The notes: generated by a model from the sequence alone, not told the origin. 64,000 bases of DNA from Aminipila sp032051575 (GCF_032051575.1 NZ_DAMBYD010000012.1:50929-114928); one strand, 5' to 3'. Shown: positions 44,111 to 53,883, counted from the stretch's first letter. Made by a program: numbers and translations.

Positions 44111-45379
44111 ATGGCAAAGGAAAAAATAGTATTAGCATACTCTGGTGGATTAGACACCTCAATTATCTTAACTTGGTTAAAGGAAAACTATGATTGTGAT
44201 ATTATCGCAGTCTGCTGCAATGCAGGTCAACGAGAAGACTATGATGCAATTGAGAAGAAGGCATATGCAACAGGTGCTTCAAAGTCTTACATATTGGACA
44301 TACAAGAAGAATTTGTTACTGATTATATATGGCCTACTTTAAAAGCTGGAGCGATATACGAAAATGACTACCTGCTTGGAACCTCTATGGCGAGACCTTT
44401 AATGGCTAAAAAGCTTGTAGAAATTGCAGAAGCTGAAGGCTCTTTCATTATCGCACACGGATGTACAGGCAAAGGTAATGATCAAGTTCGTTTTGAAACT
44501 ACCATAAAGGCTTTAAATCCTGCAATTAAAATTATTGCGCCTTGGAGAACCTGGGACTTTCAATCAAGAGAAGATTTAATAGAATATGCAAAAGCACATC
44601 ATATTCCGATTGCACAGACAACAGAAAAAATTTACTCAAGAGATGAGAACATTTGGCATATCAGCCATGAAGGTGGGAACCTTGAAAATCCTTGGAATGA
44701 ACACAAGGATGATATTCATGTATTAAGTGTTCCTGTTGAGCAGGCTCCTGACGAACCTACTTTTGTAGAAGTAGACTTTGAACAAGGTATTCCTGTAGCC
44801 GTAAATGGTGAAAATATGTGTGCCGTAAAAATTCTTGAGACCTTAAATAAGCTCGGGAGCGCTAATGGCGTAGGTACTATAGATATTATAGAAAATCGTC
44901 TTGTAGGCATGAAATCCAGAGGTGTTTATGAAACTCCAGGTGGCACTATTCTTTATAAGGCACATTCCACTTTGGAAAAGCTTATTCTAGACAGAGATAC
45001 TATGCAATATAAGAACATTGTAGCACAAAAATATGCACAGCTAGTATATGATGGTTTATGGTTTACGCCGGTTAGAGAAGCTATCGCTGCTTTTGTGGAT
45101 TCAACTCAAAAGGAGGTAACCGGAACAGTTAAAATAAAGCTTTATAAGGGAAGTGCTATTCCTGTAGCCTCAAAGTCCCCATACTCTCTTTATAGCGAAG
45201 AGTTTGCAACATTCAGCAAAGATGAAGTTTATGATCAAAGTGATGCCGAAGGGTTTATCAACTTATTTTCTCTTCCTCTTAAAATCAGAGCAATTCAGAA
45301 GCAGCAGCAGACAGGTGATATTAAAGGCTGTGATTCTTTAGAAAAGAAAATCCTTAAGGGTGGAGATTTCATCCGCTAG
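44111..45379 (+). CDS. argG: Argininosuccinate synthase
   Basis: The 422-residue enzyme joins citrulline and aspartate with ATP. ATP pyrophosphatase P-loop AYSGGLDTSI (9-18), AHGCTGKGNDQVRFE, and SHEGGNLENPWNE are clear. The length is slightly above the usual 400-410, with a charged C-terminal tail. It is monocistronic here; argH does not follow it, so the last step of arginine synthesis must be encoded elsewhere. Confidence 0.96.
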   Translation: MAKEKIVLAYSGGLDTSIILTWLKENYDCDIIAVCCNAGQREDYDAIEKKAYATGASKSYILDIQEEFVTDYIWPTLKAGAIYENDYLLGTSMARPLMAKKLVEIAEAEGSFIIAHGCTGKGNDQVRFETTIKALNPAIKIIAPWRTWDFQSREDLIEYAKAHHIPIAQTTEKIYSRDENIWHISHEGGNLENPWNEHKDDIHVLSVPVEQAPDEPTFVEVDFEQGIPVAVNGENMCAVKILETLNKLGSANGVGTIDIIENRLVGMKSRGVYETPGGTILYKAHSTLEKLILDRDTMQYKNIVAQKYAQLVYDGLWFTPVREAIAAFVDSTQKEVTGTVKIKLYKGSAIPVASKSPYSLYSEEFATFSKDEVYDQSDAEGFINLFSLPLKIRAIQKQQQTGDIKGCDSLEKKILKGGDFIR

Positions 45380-45382
45380 TGC

Positions 45383-45419
45383 AAAAAAAGAACTGATTCC
45401 CAATAATCAGTTCTTTTTT
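45383..45419. terminator. Bidirectional terminator between argG and the Fic-like gene
   Basis: GAACTGATT and AATCAGTTC pair around a 5-6-base loop, flanked by a run of A on the left and T on the right; it ends both convergent transcripts. Confidence 0.93.
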
Positions 45420-45421
45420 AT

Positions 45422-46150
45422 TTACTCATCCTCTGTTGTAATTTGCAGCAGAACATCAAGTTTATTAAAAATACTACGTTCAACAACTTTATAAAAAGGT
45501 TCTATATTTTTATTTTTTAAATAATCTAAGACTAAAGTATTATACTCAGATTCACTTAGGCGAAGTTCAAATATAGGGTATCCTTCTCTCATTAGACAAT
45601 AATACATAACCATTCTGGCTGTAACTTCAGAATTATATTCAAATGGATAAATCTCTATTAACTTATTATGTAAATATGCAGCTTTTAAAATCGTATTTCC
45701 TTCCAATTGTTCGTCTGCATTGTATGTCCACTTAATGAGTTCTTCCATCTTTTCTCTAATTTCCTGCCAATGAGGTGGATTATAATCAAGCGTATATAAT
45801 ATAGGATTACTTCTACGCCAGATAGGGCCTTCTGCGCCTATGCTTACATCATGGATATCTTCAATGATCTTTAAACTGACATCACTTTCCATCTCAATAA
45901 GATTTTCCATAAAGGATAATGTTTCAATATAATTTTCAATTGCTAGATGATCATTTACTGTTGCTTCACCAACAAACTCTCCATCTAAAATTTGGTTGAC
46001 TTGATCCTTACTTACAATACTTCCATCTAAGTGAAGTGTAGTATATATAAGTTCACAAAATTCCATTTTTTTAATTTGCTTTCTCATTTCTATGCTATAC
46101 GGTTTTCTGTTATCTAGAATCGTTTTCTTATTTAAAATTTCTTGATACAT
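45422..46150 (-). CDS. Degenerate Fic-family protein
   Basis: The 242-residue protein has the architecture of Fic AMP-transferases: an N-terminal helix near TTLHLDGSIVSKDQV (37-51), at the place of the inhibitory SxxxEGN motif but with Asp for Glu, and WRRSNPILY (111-119). The active-site loop reads IYPFEYNSEVTAR (167-179), where functional enzymes have HPFxxGNGRxxR. The catalytic His is Tyr and the GNGR is lost, so AMP transfer is unlikely. It may be a pseudo-enzyme or have a regulatory role. A good GGAGG ribosome site argues that it is expressed. Confidence 0.75.
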   Translation of the reverse strand: MYQEILNKKTILDNRKPYSIEMRKQIKKMEFCELIYTTLHLDGSIVSKDQVNQILDGEFVGEATVNDHLAIENYIETLSFMENLIEMESDVSLKIIEDIHDVSIGAEGPIWRRSNPILYTLDYNPPHWQEIREKMEELIKWTYNADEQLEGNTILKAAYLHNKLIEIYPFEYNSEVTARMVMYYCLMREGYPIFELRLSESEYNTLVLDYLKNKNIEPFYKVVERSIFNKLDVLLQITTEDE

Positions 46151-46181
46151 ATATAGACCTCCGCATATTAAATACTTTCTT

Positions 46182-46210
46182 TTGTATATATTAACACATT
46201 ATGATACAAT
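46182..46210 (+). promoter_or_regulatory. Promoter of the mgtC-like operon
   Basis: TTGTAT (46182-46187), 17-base spacer, TACAAT (46205-46210), about 46 bases before the ATG. It is also close to the start of the divergent Fic-like gene. Confidence 0.65.
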
Positions 46211-46255
46211 TACATATACTTAAATATTACATATCAATAAAAAGGAGTTACTATT

Positions 46256-46954
46256 ATGCATGCATTTCAATTGCCAAACTATCTTTATGATGTAAATATA
46301 ATTTCTGTTACCATTCGACTGCTGCTTGCAGTTTTATTTGGAGGTGTAATTGGTCTGGAAAGAGGAGCAAATAATCATCCTGCTGGATTTAGAACCCATA
46401 TTCTTGTTTGTGTAGGCGCTACACTTGCCATGCTCACCGATCAGTATATCTGCCAATACTTAGCCACAAATGCAGATCCTGCCAGATTAGGCGCGCAGGT
46501 TATCACAGGCGTTGGTTTTCTTGGCGTCGGAACCATTTTTGTTACAGGAAAACATAAAATAAAAGGGCTTACCACTGCTGCCGGCCTTTGGGCTTCTGCA
46601 TGCCTAGGTCTTGCCCTTGGTATAGGCTTTTATTCTGGCGCAGTTATTGCTGGCATACTTATTTTTATAAGTCTTGCGCTTCTCCCTAAAGTAGAAAATT
46701 ATTTTTACCATAATACACGAATGATCAATTTATATGTAGAAATGGATTCTCTGCATAATTATAGAGACTTTGTATCCAAAATAAAAAATATGGGCATAAC
46801 CGTTCTAGAAACTCATGTCAGCAGTTCTGGACCGGTTGCCACAAGTGGCATGGCATTCCACATTTCCATTAAGCTGCCTAAGTCACTTAGATTTGATGAA
46901 ATCCGTGACATGCTATATGACTTTGAAGGCATGGTTTTATTAGAAGAAATATAA
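46256..46954 (+). CDS. MgtC/SapB family protein
   Basis: The 232-residue protein has five membrane segments with the MgtC signatures GGVIGLERGANNHPAGFRTHILVCVGA and GVGFLGVGTIFVTGKHKIKGLTTAAGLWASA, followed by an ACT-like C-terminal domain (about 155-232). MgtC proteins restrain ATP synthase or aid survival at low Mg2+ in pathogens; the function in commensal or soil anaerobes is uncertain. It is the first gene of a three-gene operon. Confidence 0.92.
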   Translation: MHAFQLPNYLYDVNIISVTIRLLLAVLFGGVIGLERGANNHPAGFRTHILVCVGATLAMLTDQYICQYLATNADPARLGAQVITGVGFLGVGTIFVTGKHKIKGLTTAAGLWASACLGLALGIGFYSGAVIAGILIFISLALLPKVENYFYHNTRMINLYVEMDSLHNYRDFVSKIKNMGITVLETHVSSSGPVATSGMAFHISIKLPKSLRFDEIRDMLYDFEGMVLLEEI

Positions 46955-46975
46955 ACGATAAGGTGAGGTGAAACT

Positions 46976-47578
46976 TTGAAACTGACTGATGCTAAATTAA
47001 AAAGCTTAATTGCTTTTATTTTAAAAAACAAAAAAGACTTAATTACTTTAACCGATTATTTTGAATACCAAGATATCGAAAATGGTATTTTAAAAATACC
47101 AGATTATTTTATTAATGTTGCCATAAAAGACAAAATTGTAAGTATTGAACAAATCCACAACTATTTAAAAGACTATACTGTTCTATTCCAAAGTGGATGC
47201 ATTATGTTAGACCTAAGACTTCATTTAAAACAACTAGGGCCAATCTCTGCTAAATACATGCTATCAATAAAAGATTTTAGATTTTCAGATGATTTCACAC
47301 GTATTTATGCTACGTTTCAAGAAGATGTTTCTTCTTTAGGCAATATCATGCAGTCTATGGCATTTAAGGCTGCCATTTCAGGAAGCACCGCACTTCAAAA
47401 GGCAGTGAAGCTAACAAATTGTGATTTTATTCTTATCGATGACCATAACATAATGATTGAATTAGGTAAATTTGATATCATCAAAAAAGTATCTGAATTC
47501 TTTGAGATAAATTATATTGATAGTACAGACGGCTGCCTGAAATTTAATTTTTACTACTCAGGAGGAGAAAAAGATTGA
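46976..47578 (+). CDS. Protein of unknown function between mgtC-like and phosphoesterase genes
   Basis: The 200-residue protein starts at a TTG with a very strong AGGTGAGG ribosome site 5 bases upstream. It is soluble, with alternating helices and charged segments; no motif is recognised. It has a low Trp and high Lys/Ile/Asp composition. Its end overlaps the phosphoesterase start, so co-translation with that gene is likely. I cannot assign a function. Confidence 0.75.
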   Translation: MKLTDAKLKSLIAFILKNKKDLITLTDYFEYQDIENGILKIPDYFINVAIKDKIVSIEQIHNYLKDYTVLFQSGCIMLDLRLHLKQLGPISAKYMLSIKDFRFSDDFTRIYATFQEDVSSLGNIMQSMAFKAAISGSTALQKAVKLTNCDFILIDDHNIMIELGKFDIIKKVSEFFEINYIDSTDGCLKFNFYYSGGEKD

Positions 47579-48135
47579 GATTATTTGTAATAAGTGATAC
47601 ACACGGAAAATTAGATAAAGTTTATGAAGTATATGAAACACTAACTTCTGTTGATGCCATTATCCATTTAGGAGATTATGTGAAAGATGCTGAAGAACTA
47701 CAAAATGAACTTGGTGTAGATGTCATTTCTGTAAAAGGCAACATGGATGGGTCCTATAGCGATAGGGACTTTAAAATATTAACTACAGAGTGCGGGAAAT
47801 TTTATTTAGCTCATGGTCATATGGAAAATGTAAAAATGAAATATCAAAATATTTTTTACAGAGCCGAAGAACAAGGTTGTATGGCTGCTCTTTTTGGTCA
47901 CACACATAGACCAGTTTTTGAAGATTATAATGGAATCTATTTAATAAATCCTGGCAGTTTAAGTCATCCTTCAGACGGGACGCAAGGTTCATACGCAATT
48001 ATAGACACCTGTCCAAATGGAATTACTGGCTCCATAGTTTATTATTCAAAAGCTAAAAAAAATACCACCTCAAAACCTACTAAAGTTCAAGGTGGATACA
48101 TACGCAGTCTTTTAAATTATAGCGATAGATTTTAA
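47575..48135 (+). CDS. YfcE/MJ0936-type metallophosphoesterase
   Basis: The 186-residue calcineurin-like enzyme has all metal motifs: ISDTHGKLD, IIHLGDYVKD, KGNMDG, HGHMENV and FGHTHRP. Relatives hydrolyse phosphodiesters. The TTG start overlaps the previous stop (TTGA) and has AGGAGG upstream. A GSLSHPSDG segment near the end is typical of this family. Confidence 0.9.
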   Translation: MRLFVISDTHGKLDKVYEVYETLTSVDAIIHLGDYVKDAEELQNELGVDVISVKGNMDGSYSDRDFKILTTECGKFYLAHGHMENVKMKYQNIFYRAEEQGCMAALFGHTHRPVFEDYNGIYLINPGSLSHPSDGTQGSYAIIDTCPNGITGSIVYYSKAKKNTTSKPTKVQGGYIRSLLNYSDRF

Positions 48136-48149
48136 TTCTATTGCTATAT

Positions 48150-49244
48150 TTATATTGATGTATCATTTTTCAATATTTCTTCAATACTTTGCCGTAATTC
48201 TATAAAAACCTTTGCGATTTCCGGATCAAAATGACTTCCACTAGATTCTTGTATAATTCTAAACGCTTCTTCACTATCCATTGCTTCTTTATAACATCTT
48301 TTAGACACTAAAGCATCAAATACGTCGGCTACAGCCATAATTCTTGCACTTAAAGGGATTTTTTCTTCCTTTAAACCGTGCGGATATCCATTTCCATTCC
48401 ATTTTTCATGATGATAAGTAGCAATATCAAAAGCAATATCAATAAATTCCTTTTTCTCAATCTTTCCCATTGTGGAACTTATAACATTCCCTCCCTGTTC
48501 AGCATGCTGCTTCATAATGTCAAACTCTGCTTCTGTAAGTCCACCTGGTTTTTTCAAAATTATATCAGATATACATATTTTTCCAATGTCATGCATAGGG
48601 GCCGCCTTACAAAGATTTTCAATATATTCATCGCTTAATATGTCATTAAATTTGCCATCGCTTCTTAAAGCCCTAGCTATTAATTCCACATATTGGCTTG
48701 TCCGTTTTATATGCCCGCCCGTACTGTCATCACGGCCTTCAATAAGATTTGCCATACTTATTATAACCTCTTGCTGAATGGCCATCAGTTCTTGTTGTTT
48801 ACGCGCCAATTCTTCAGTCTGCTGAAGAATTTTCTGGGATTGGTTTTTTACAGCCTCTTCTAAATTCTTTCTGTATGTTTGTAATTCTAACGTTCTGTTA
48901 ATTCTATTTTTTATAACTTCTGGAACAAAAGGTTTAGGAATAAAATCTACCGCTCCCATCTTGAAACATTTTGCTTCAATTTGTGGTTCCACATTCGCTG
49001 TTAAAAAAATTACAGGTATATCTTTCCATTCTTCACGTAGTTTTAGTTCCTCCATTACTTCAAATCCACTCATTTCAGGCATACTAATATCCAATAAAAT
49101 CAAATCCGGTATTGCCTGAGTCAAAAATTGTAATGCTTTCTTTCCCGATAATGCTGCTCCGACTCTATATTCATTTTCTAAAATAGTCTGAGCAATTTTT
49201 ATATTTGACCTATTATCATCTACGATTAAAATCATTTGCTGCAT
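48150..49244 (-). CDS. Response regulator with HD-GYP phosphodiesterase domain
   Basis: The 364-residue protein consists of a receiver domain (phospho-acceptor D52 in LLDISMPEMSG, K at 104), a coiled-coil linker (about 125-160) and an HD-GYP domain (HD at 218-219, HHEKWNGNGYPHG at 278-290). HD-GYP domains hydrolyse cyclic di-GMP. The usual HHExxDGxGYP has N for D here (WNGNGYP), a possible effect on activity. The partner kinase is encoded 46 bases upstream. With the c-di-GMP riboswitch of the Tad operon in the same window, a role in pilus control is plausible. Confidence 0.92.
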   Translation of the reverse strand: MQQMILIVDDNRSNIKIAQTILENEYRVGAALSGKKALQFLTQAIPDLILLDISMPEMSGFEVMEELKLREEWKDIPVIFLTANVEPQIEAKCFKMGAVDFIPKPFVPEVIKNRINRTLELQTYRKNLEEAVKNQSQKILQQTEELARKQQELMAIQQEVIISMANLIEGRDDSTGGHIKRTSQYVELIARALRSDGKFNDILSDEYIENLCKAAPMHDIGKICISDIILKKPGGLTEAEFDIMKQHAEQGGNVISSTMGKIEKKEFIDIAFDIATYHHEKWNGNGYPHGLKEEKIPLSARIMAVADVFDALVSKRCYKEAMDSEEAFRIIQESSGSHFDPEIAKVFIELRQSIEEILKNDTSI

Positions 49245-49290
49245 ATGCCATCCTCCAGAACCAAATTACAAGTGTACATACTTATCAAAA

Positions 49291-52113
49291 TTATATCTGC
49301 TGAAGCAAAATACTTATCACCTTTTTTGCTTCCTTATACTCAAAGTCCTCTAAATTTTCACAAATATCAGCCATATATGGATTTAGCTGTTCCCCTTTGT
49401 AAGTATAGTTAAAAAGTTTATCTATGATTTTTTGTGCCTCTATAATTTCAAAATTACTAATCTTCTCATCCAGTTCCAGCAATATCTTTTTTAGGAACTC
49501 TTTCTCTACTTCCTTTTTAGGCATATTTTGTTTTGAATTTTCTTGGTTTTCATTACAATTTTGGTTTTTGTCGACTTTATCTAAATATTTAGCAATGTCA
49601 GAAATCACCTTGTCATATAAATATAACATTTGTTCATGGTTATGTAAAATATAGGCCGTATCCATAGACTGTCCTGCAGATTCTAAAAGTCTTGCTTTTT
49701 CAGACAGTACCTCAGCCCCAATTCCTAAAGATGTACTCTTTAATGCATGAACCAATATTGTATACAGTTCCCAATCCTGGGCATTATAAGCTGCTTGAAT
49801 TTTATCCATTGACTCTTGTCCAATATTTATATATATTTCTAAAAGAACTTGATAATTTTCTACGTCATCACCTGAATAAGACATGCCCCTTTTAACATTT
49901 ATATAGTCACCCAGCTGCTTGTTTAGGGTTTCATTATTAGTTTCTTTATTATTTGCTTCTAATTCAGCAGTTTTATGGACTAATTCAGATGGTAAGTATT
50001 TAATTAACATCCGTTCTAATTTATTTCCTTCAATAGGTTTAGAAATATAATCAGTAAAGCCATAATCCAGGTACATATTCTTTGCATTTGAAATAGCATT
50101 AGCCGTTAATGCTATTACTGGCGAAGACTTACACATATTATCCTTTAAGGATTTCATTTGTTCAAAAGTTTCCACTCCATCCATCTCAGGCATCATATGA
50201 TCCATGAATATAATATGATAAACATTTTGCGTTATCTTGTCTAAGCATTCTTTTCCACTAGTTACTGTATCAATTTTTAGTTCAGTATTCTTTAAAAGCC
50301 CGGTAACTACAGCAAGGTTCATCACATTATCATCAACAATCAGTATTTTACCCTCTGGAGCAATAAAACTTTCCTTATAATATTTTCTCTGTTCAATACT
50401 CTTTTCATATTTTTCTTGAAAATCACCAATTGCCTCAGAACCTACAATTTTCTGTGGAATCTTAGCGGTAAATATTGATCCTTTTCCATAAACACTTTTA
50501 ACACTTAGTTGACCATTCATTATATCTAAAAGGCTCTTTGTGATATTTAATCCTAAACCGGTACCTTCAATGCTGCGATTCTTTTCTGTATCTAAGCGCG
50601 TAAAAGAAATAAATAATAGATTAATATCTTCCTCTTTAATTCCTATACCAGTGTCTTCTACTTTAATAATCAATTCTATATTTTCACTATCTATTTTGTT
50701 CCAATTAATATGCAATGTAACAGTACCCTGCTGAGTATATTTAACAGCATTGGTCAATAGATTTGCAATAATCTGGGTAATTCTTCTTTCATCTCCCCAT
50801 AGCCTATGTGGAATGTCTTGTGCAATATCTAATTTCAAAGAAAGATTTTTCTCTTCAACTTTGTGAGAGATCATATTTACTAAGTCACTAAGCATGGAAC
50901 TTAATTCATATTCTATTGGTGCGATTTGTATTTTACCTAACTCAATCTTTGAAAAATCTAAAATATCATTTATCAAGGAAATTAGCATCTTTCCTGCATT
51001 TTGTATATTCATTGCGTACTTAGTAATGTTCTCATTTGCTGTTTCCCTTAAAATCAGTTCATCCATTCCTAACATGGCATTTATAGGCGTTCGAATTTCA
51101 TGTGACATGTTCGCAAGAAAATCTGATTTAGCCTGAGATGCAGATTCGGCCATACTTACTGGTTTAAGCAGAGCTTTTACAACTACGGATATACTAATTA
51201 TACTTATAATGAAACACAATAAAGTCATTATTAATGTATATTCAATTAATAAATTTTTGACATCCTTTGCCCATACACTTTCTGCGATAGCAATTCCCAC
51301 ATACCAACCACAGCATTCTACATTACTTACAAAAAATGCCCTGTTTTGTCCATCATAGTCACTAATCCAGAGTAATTCTTTTAAATTCGATTTATTTTCT
51401 ATTTTCTTTGTTAATGCTGCATAGGGATTTCCTTTTAAATCCTGTAATGCAACAGGAGCATCATCAACATATCCGTACTCTTTATTTGGATGTACTACCA
51501 ATCCATTATCACTATCCAGTAAAAAACCATAACTATCATTAGGAACATTCATAGCATTAATTGTTTCAATCATTTGGTCTACAAAAATATCAATTGCAAG
51601 TACCCCAACAAGTTTTCCATCAATAACCACTTCCCTTGAAATAGTTATTATTTGCCTTCCTGTATCCGTATCATTATATGCTGTTTGTATAGCTAACTTA
51701 TGCGTTGAAGTTGGAACTGTATACCATTTTCTTTGAGTATAATCCATACTGCCATCAGGCACAAAGTCTGTAGCACATACCATATAACTATCTGGATATT
51801 GAAAAAATAAATCATAAACGGAGTTATCTAAATTTGAATTTTTTAAAAGCCGATTAAAATATGTATGTAAATATTCTCTATCTAAATTTTTTACTAAAAC
51901 CATGGATTCAGCTACTGTATTCAAGAATACAGCCTTTTCCCATATCCAGTTATTAATTTGATTCGCATAATCAGAAGCTAAAATGACTGCATTTTCCGTA
52001 CTTTTTTCTTTTAATTCACTAGACGCAGCAGAATACCCTACTATTGAAGTCACAGTTATGCAGATAAAACAAATTGAACATACGATGATTATAAACTTCT
52101 TTTGTACACTCAT
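49291..52113 (-). CDS. Hybrid sensor histidine kinase with receiver and HPt domains
   Basis: The 940-residue membrane kinase has membrane helix 1 (about 7-28), an extracellular dCache-type sensor (about 35-285; FFQYPDSYMVCATDF, GVLAIDIFVDQM), and helix 2 (about 290-312). HisKA follows (H338 in MSHEIRTPINAMLGM), then HATPase (NLLTNAVKYT, DTGIGI, GTGLGL), a receiver (VDDNVMNL, acceptor near D638 in MDHMMPEMDG) and an HPt domain (HALKSTSLG, His near 789). A C-terminal extension follows. It is a full phosphorelay in one chain that probably passes phosphate to the HD-GYP regulator. Confidence 0.93.
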   Translation of the reverse strand: MSVQKKFIIIVCSICFICITVTSIVGYSAASSELKEKSTENAVILASDYANQINNWIWEKAVFLNTVAESMVLVKNLDREYLHTYFNRLLKNSNLDNSVYDLFFQYPDSYMVCATDFVPDGSMDYTQRKWYTVPTSTHKLAIQTAYNDTDTGRQIITISREVVIDGKLVGVLAIDIFVDQMIETINAMNVPNDSYGFLLDSDNGLVVHPNKEYGYVDDAPVALQDLKGNPYAALTKKIENKSNLKELLWISDYDGQNRAFFVSNVECCGWYVGIAIAESVWAKDVKNLLIEYTLIMTLLCFIISIISISVVVKALLKPVSMAESASQAKSDFLANMSHEIRTPINAMLGMDELILRETANENITKYAMNIQNAGKMLISLINDILDFSKIELGKIQIAPIEYELSSMLSDLVNMISHKVEEKNLSLKLDIAQDIPHRLWGDERRITQIIANLLTNAVKYTQQGTVTLHINWNKIDSENIELIIKVEDTGIGIKEEDINLLFISFTRLDTEKNRSIEGTGLGLNITKSLLDIMNGQLSVKSVYGKGSIFTAKIPQKIVGSEAIGDFQEKYEKSIEQRKYYKESFIAPEGKILIVDDNVMNLAVVTGLLKNTELKIDTVTSGKECLDKITQNVYHIIFMDHMMPEMDGVETFEQMKSLKDNMCKSSPVIALTANAISNAKNMYLDYGFTDYISKPIEGNKLERMLIKYLPSELVHKTAELEANNKETNNETLNKQLGDYINVKRGMSYSGDDVENYQVLLEIYINIGQESMDKIQAAYNAQDWELYTILVHALKSTSLGIGAEVLSEKARLLESAGQSMDTAYILHNHEQMLYLYDKVISDIAKYLDKVDKNQNCNENQENSKQNMPKKEVEKEFLKKILLELDEKISNFEIIEAQKIIDKLFNYTYKGEQLNPYMADICENLEDFEYKEAKKVISILLQQI

Positions 52114-52247
52114 ATTGAACCTCTTTATACCTTCTCGTCATTAGTGAAATTTCAGCCTGCCATATTATTTTTTATTATACCATTAACTTACATTTAGTAC
52201 TATATTTTCTTTTTTAAATACGTATTTTTTTAATTGCTTACCTAAAT

Positions 52248-52286
52248 AAAAGCACCCATCAACGTTTGGTATTGATAGGTGCTTTT
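52248..52286 (-). terminator. Terminator of the superoxide dismutase gene
   Basis: AAAAGCACC-T-ATCAA pairs with TTGAT-G-GGTGCTTTT around a short loop, with T residues at the end on the minus strand, just after the stop codon. Confidence 0.85.
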
Positions 52287-52291
52287 ATAAG

Positions 52292-52921
52292 TTATCTTGC
52301 TAAGCATTTTAAATAATTCTCAGATATTCTATTCCAATTTATTACATTAAACCAATCATCAACATAATCAGCTCTTTTATTATAATGCTTTAAATAATAA
52401 GCATGTTCCCATACATCTATATTTAAAAGCGGGCATAAATATTGTGTAAAAGGAGTATCTTGATTTGCTGTAGTCATAATCTCTAAGCCTTTATTCTTAT
52501 TCATAACCAGCCATGCATACCCAGACCCAAATACAGATAAAGCCGCATTTTTAAATTGGCTTTTAAACGCTTCATAACTTCCAAATTTTTTGTTTATTGC
52601 TAATGCCAAATGTGCTGTTGGCTCTTTATCACTCAGATTATCAAACTGACAAAAATAAAATTCATGGTTAAAAACGCCCCCTGCATTATTTTTTATAGGT
52701 ACTTGTATTTCTTTTGGAAACATACCTATGTTACATATTAATTGACCTAATGTTAAATCCTGCAGTTCAGGATAATCTTTTAGAATATTATTTAAATTGT
52801 CAATATATGTTTGTAAATGCCTATCATGATGCAGTTCCATGGTCTTTGCATCAATATAAGGTTCCATCGCGTCATATGGATAAGGTAAGGGTATGTTTTC
52901 AAACTTGTAATGCTGATTCAT
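52292..52921 (-). CDS. Iron/manganese superoxide dismutase
   Basis: The ATG at 52921 follows GAGGTGG and gives 209 residues beginning MNQHYKFENIPLPYPYDAMEP. Metal ligands are in the expected places: LHHDRHLQTY (His near 31), NHEFYF, and DVWEHAYYLKHY (Asp and His). It disproportionates superoxide. The N-terminal PYPYDAMEPYID is typical of clostridial Fe/Mn SodA types. The metal cannot be decided from sequence. It is monocistronic with its own terminator. Confidence 0.92.
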   Translation of the reverse strand: MNQHYKFENIPLPYPYDAMEPYIDAKTMELHHDRHLQTYIDNLNNILKDYPELQDLTLGQLICNIGMFPKEIQVPIKNNAGGVFNHEFYFCQFDNLSDKEPTAHLALAINKKFGSYEAFKSQFKNAALSVFGSGYAWLVMNKNKGLEIMTTANQDTPFTQYLCPLLNIDVWEHAYYLKHYNKRADYVDDWFNVINWNRISENYLKCLAR

Positions 52922-53211
52922 TATTCCACCTCGCATTCCTTGTTTTTATTGATTAAGCAACTGCTAGTTGCACCTCTTAAATCTTATTATTTGTTTAAGA
53001 TATTTATAACTTAAATTCTTTTAATATAATATTCACTATTATTGTTATTTTCCTTTTATTTCTATCATATTTCCAAATTATTACTTTACATATTTTACCT
53101 CATATATTATTATAAAGTAGTATAATTTTACAATATTATTCAAATATGGGAATCTATTTATTTTCTATATTCAGGATAATTTGTAATAGTGTGTTATTTT
53201 AGGAGGAAATC

Positions 53212-53835
53212 ATGAAAAAAAAATTATCTTTATTACTCGTATTAGTACTTTGTTTTACACTTTTTTCTTGTGTAAAGCAGCCAACACCAACAGATGTTGC
53301 TAACTCGTATTTATCAGCCATAAAATCCAATGATACAGAACAATTGACTAAATTATATGCGGGAGATATTTCTACCGTAAGTTTTCAAGCTGCCTGCGAT
53401 GATATGTCTGATTCATTTAGTAAAGAATTGGCAAAAAACGTAACTACTAAATTTACATCATTCGAATACAAAATTTCAAATGAAATTATTAAGGATGATA
53501 AAGCTACCGTTGATGTTACCATAAAAACATACAATCTAGGAGACGCCTTTAAATCTGCAATTAGCGAATATATTACAGAAGGCATATCTCTAGCTATTTC
53601 TGGTACTTCCGAAGAAGAAATAAATAAATTGCTGGAAGATAAATTAAGCAAAAAAATTAGTGAGGCTACTTTTGATTATGAAAGTACTGTTCCATTAAGT
53701 TTAACAAAAACTAAAGACGGATGGATTATAGATGAATATAGCGATGATTCAGAATTCTTAAACGCACTAACTGGTGGAATTATAGATACTTCAAAAGATA
53801 TGGCAGAGTCTTTTGGCGATAGCGAAACAGAATAA
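53212..53835 (+). CDS. Secreted lipoprotein, DUF4878/DUF5105-like
   Basis: The 207-residue protein has a lipoprotein signal (core LLLVLVLCFTLFS, lipid Cys in FSCVKQ at 20). A small NTF2-like domain follows (TPTDVANSYLSAIKSNDTEQLTKLY), common in clostridial lipoproteins of the DUF4878/DUF5105 group. It is an acidic mature protein and the function is unknown. It has a TTTACA-17-TATTAT promoter-like element about 100 bases upstream and a strong terminator. Confidence 0.82.
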   Translation: MKKKLSLLLVLVLCFTLFSCVKQPTPTDVANSYLSAIKSNDTEQLTKLYAGDISTVSFQAACDDMSDSFSKELAKNVTTKFTSFEYKISNEIIKDDKATVDVTIKTYNLGDAFKSAISEYITEGISLAISGTSEEEINKLLEDKLSKKISEATFDYESTVPLSLTKTKDGWIIDEYSDDSEFLNALTGGIIDTSKDMAESFGDSETE

Positions 53836-53844
53836 CTGATATGT

Positions 53845-53883
53845 AAAAGCCGCTCTTAGTTTAATTGCTTTAGAGCGGCTTTA
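53845..53883 (+). terminator. Terminator of the lipoprotein gene
   Basis: AAAGCCGCTCTTA and TAGAGCGGCTTT form a long stem with a loop of about 9 bases; T-rich DNA follows. Confidence 0.9.
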
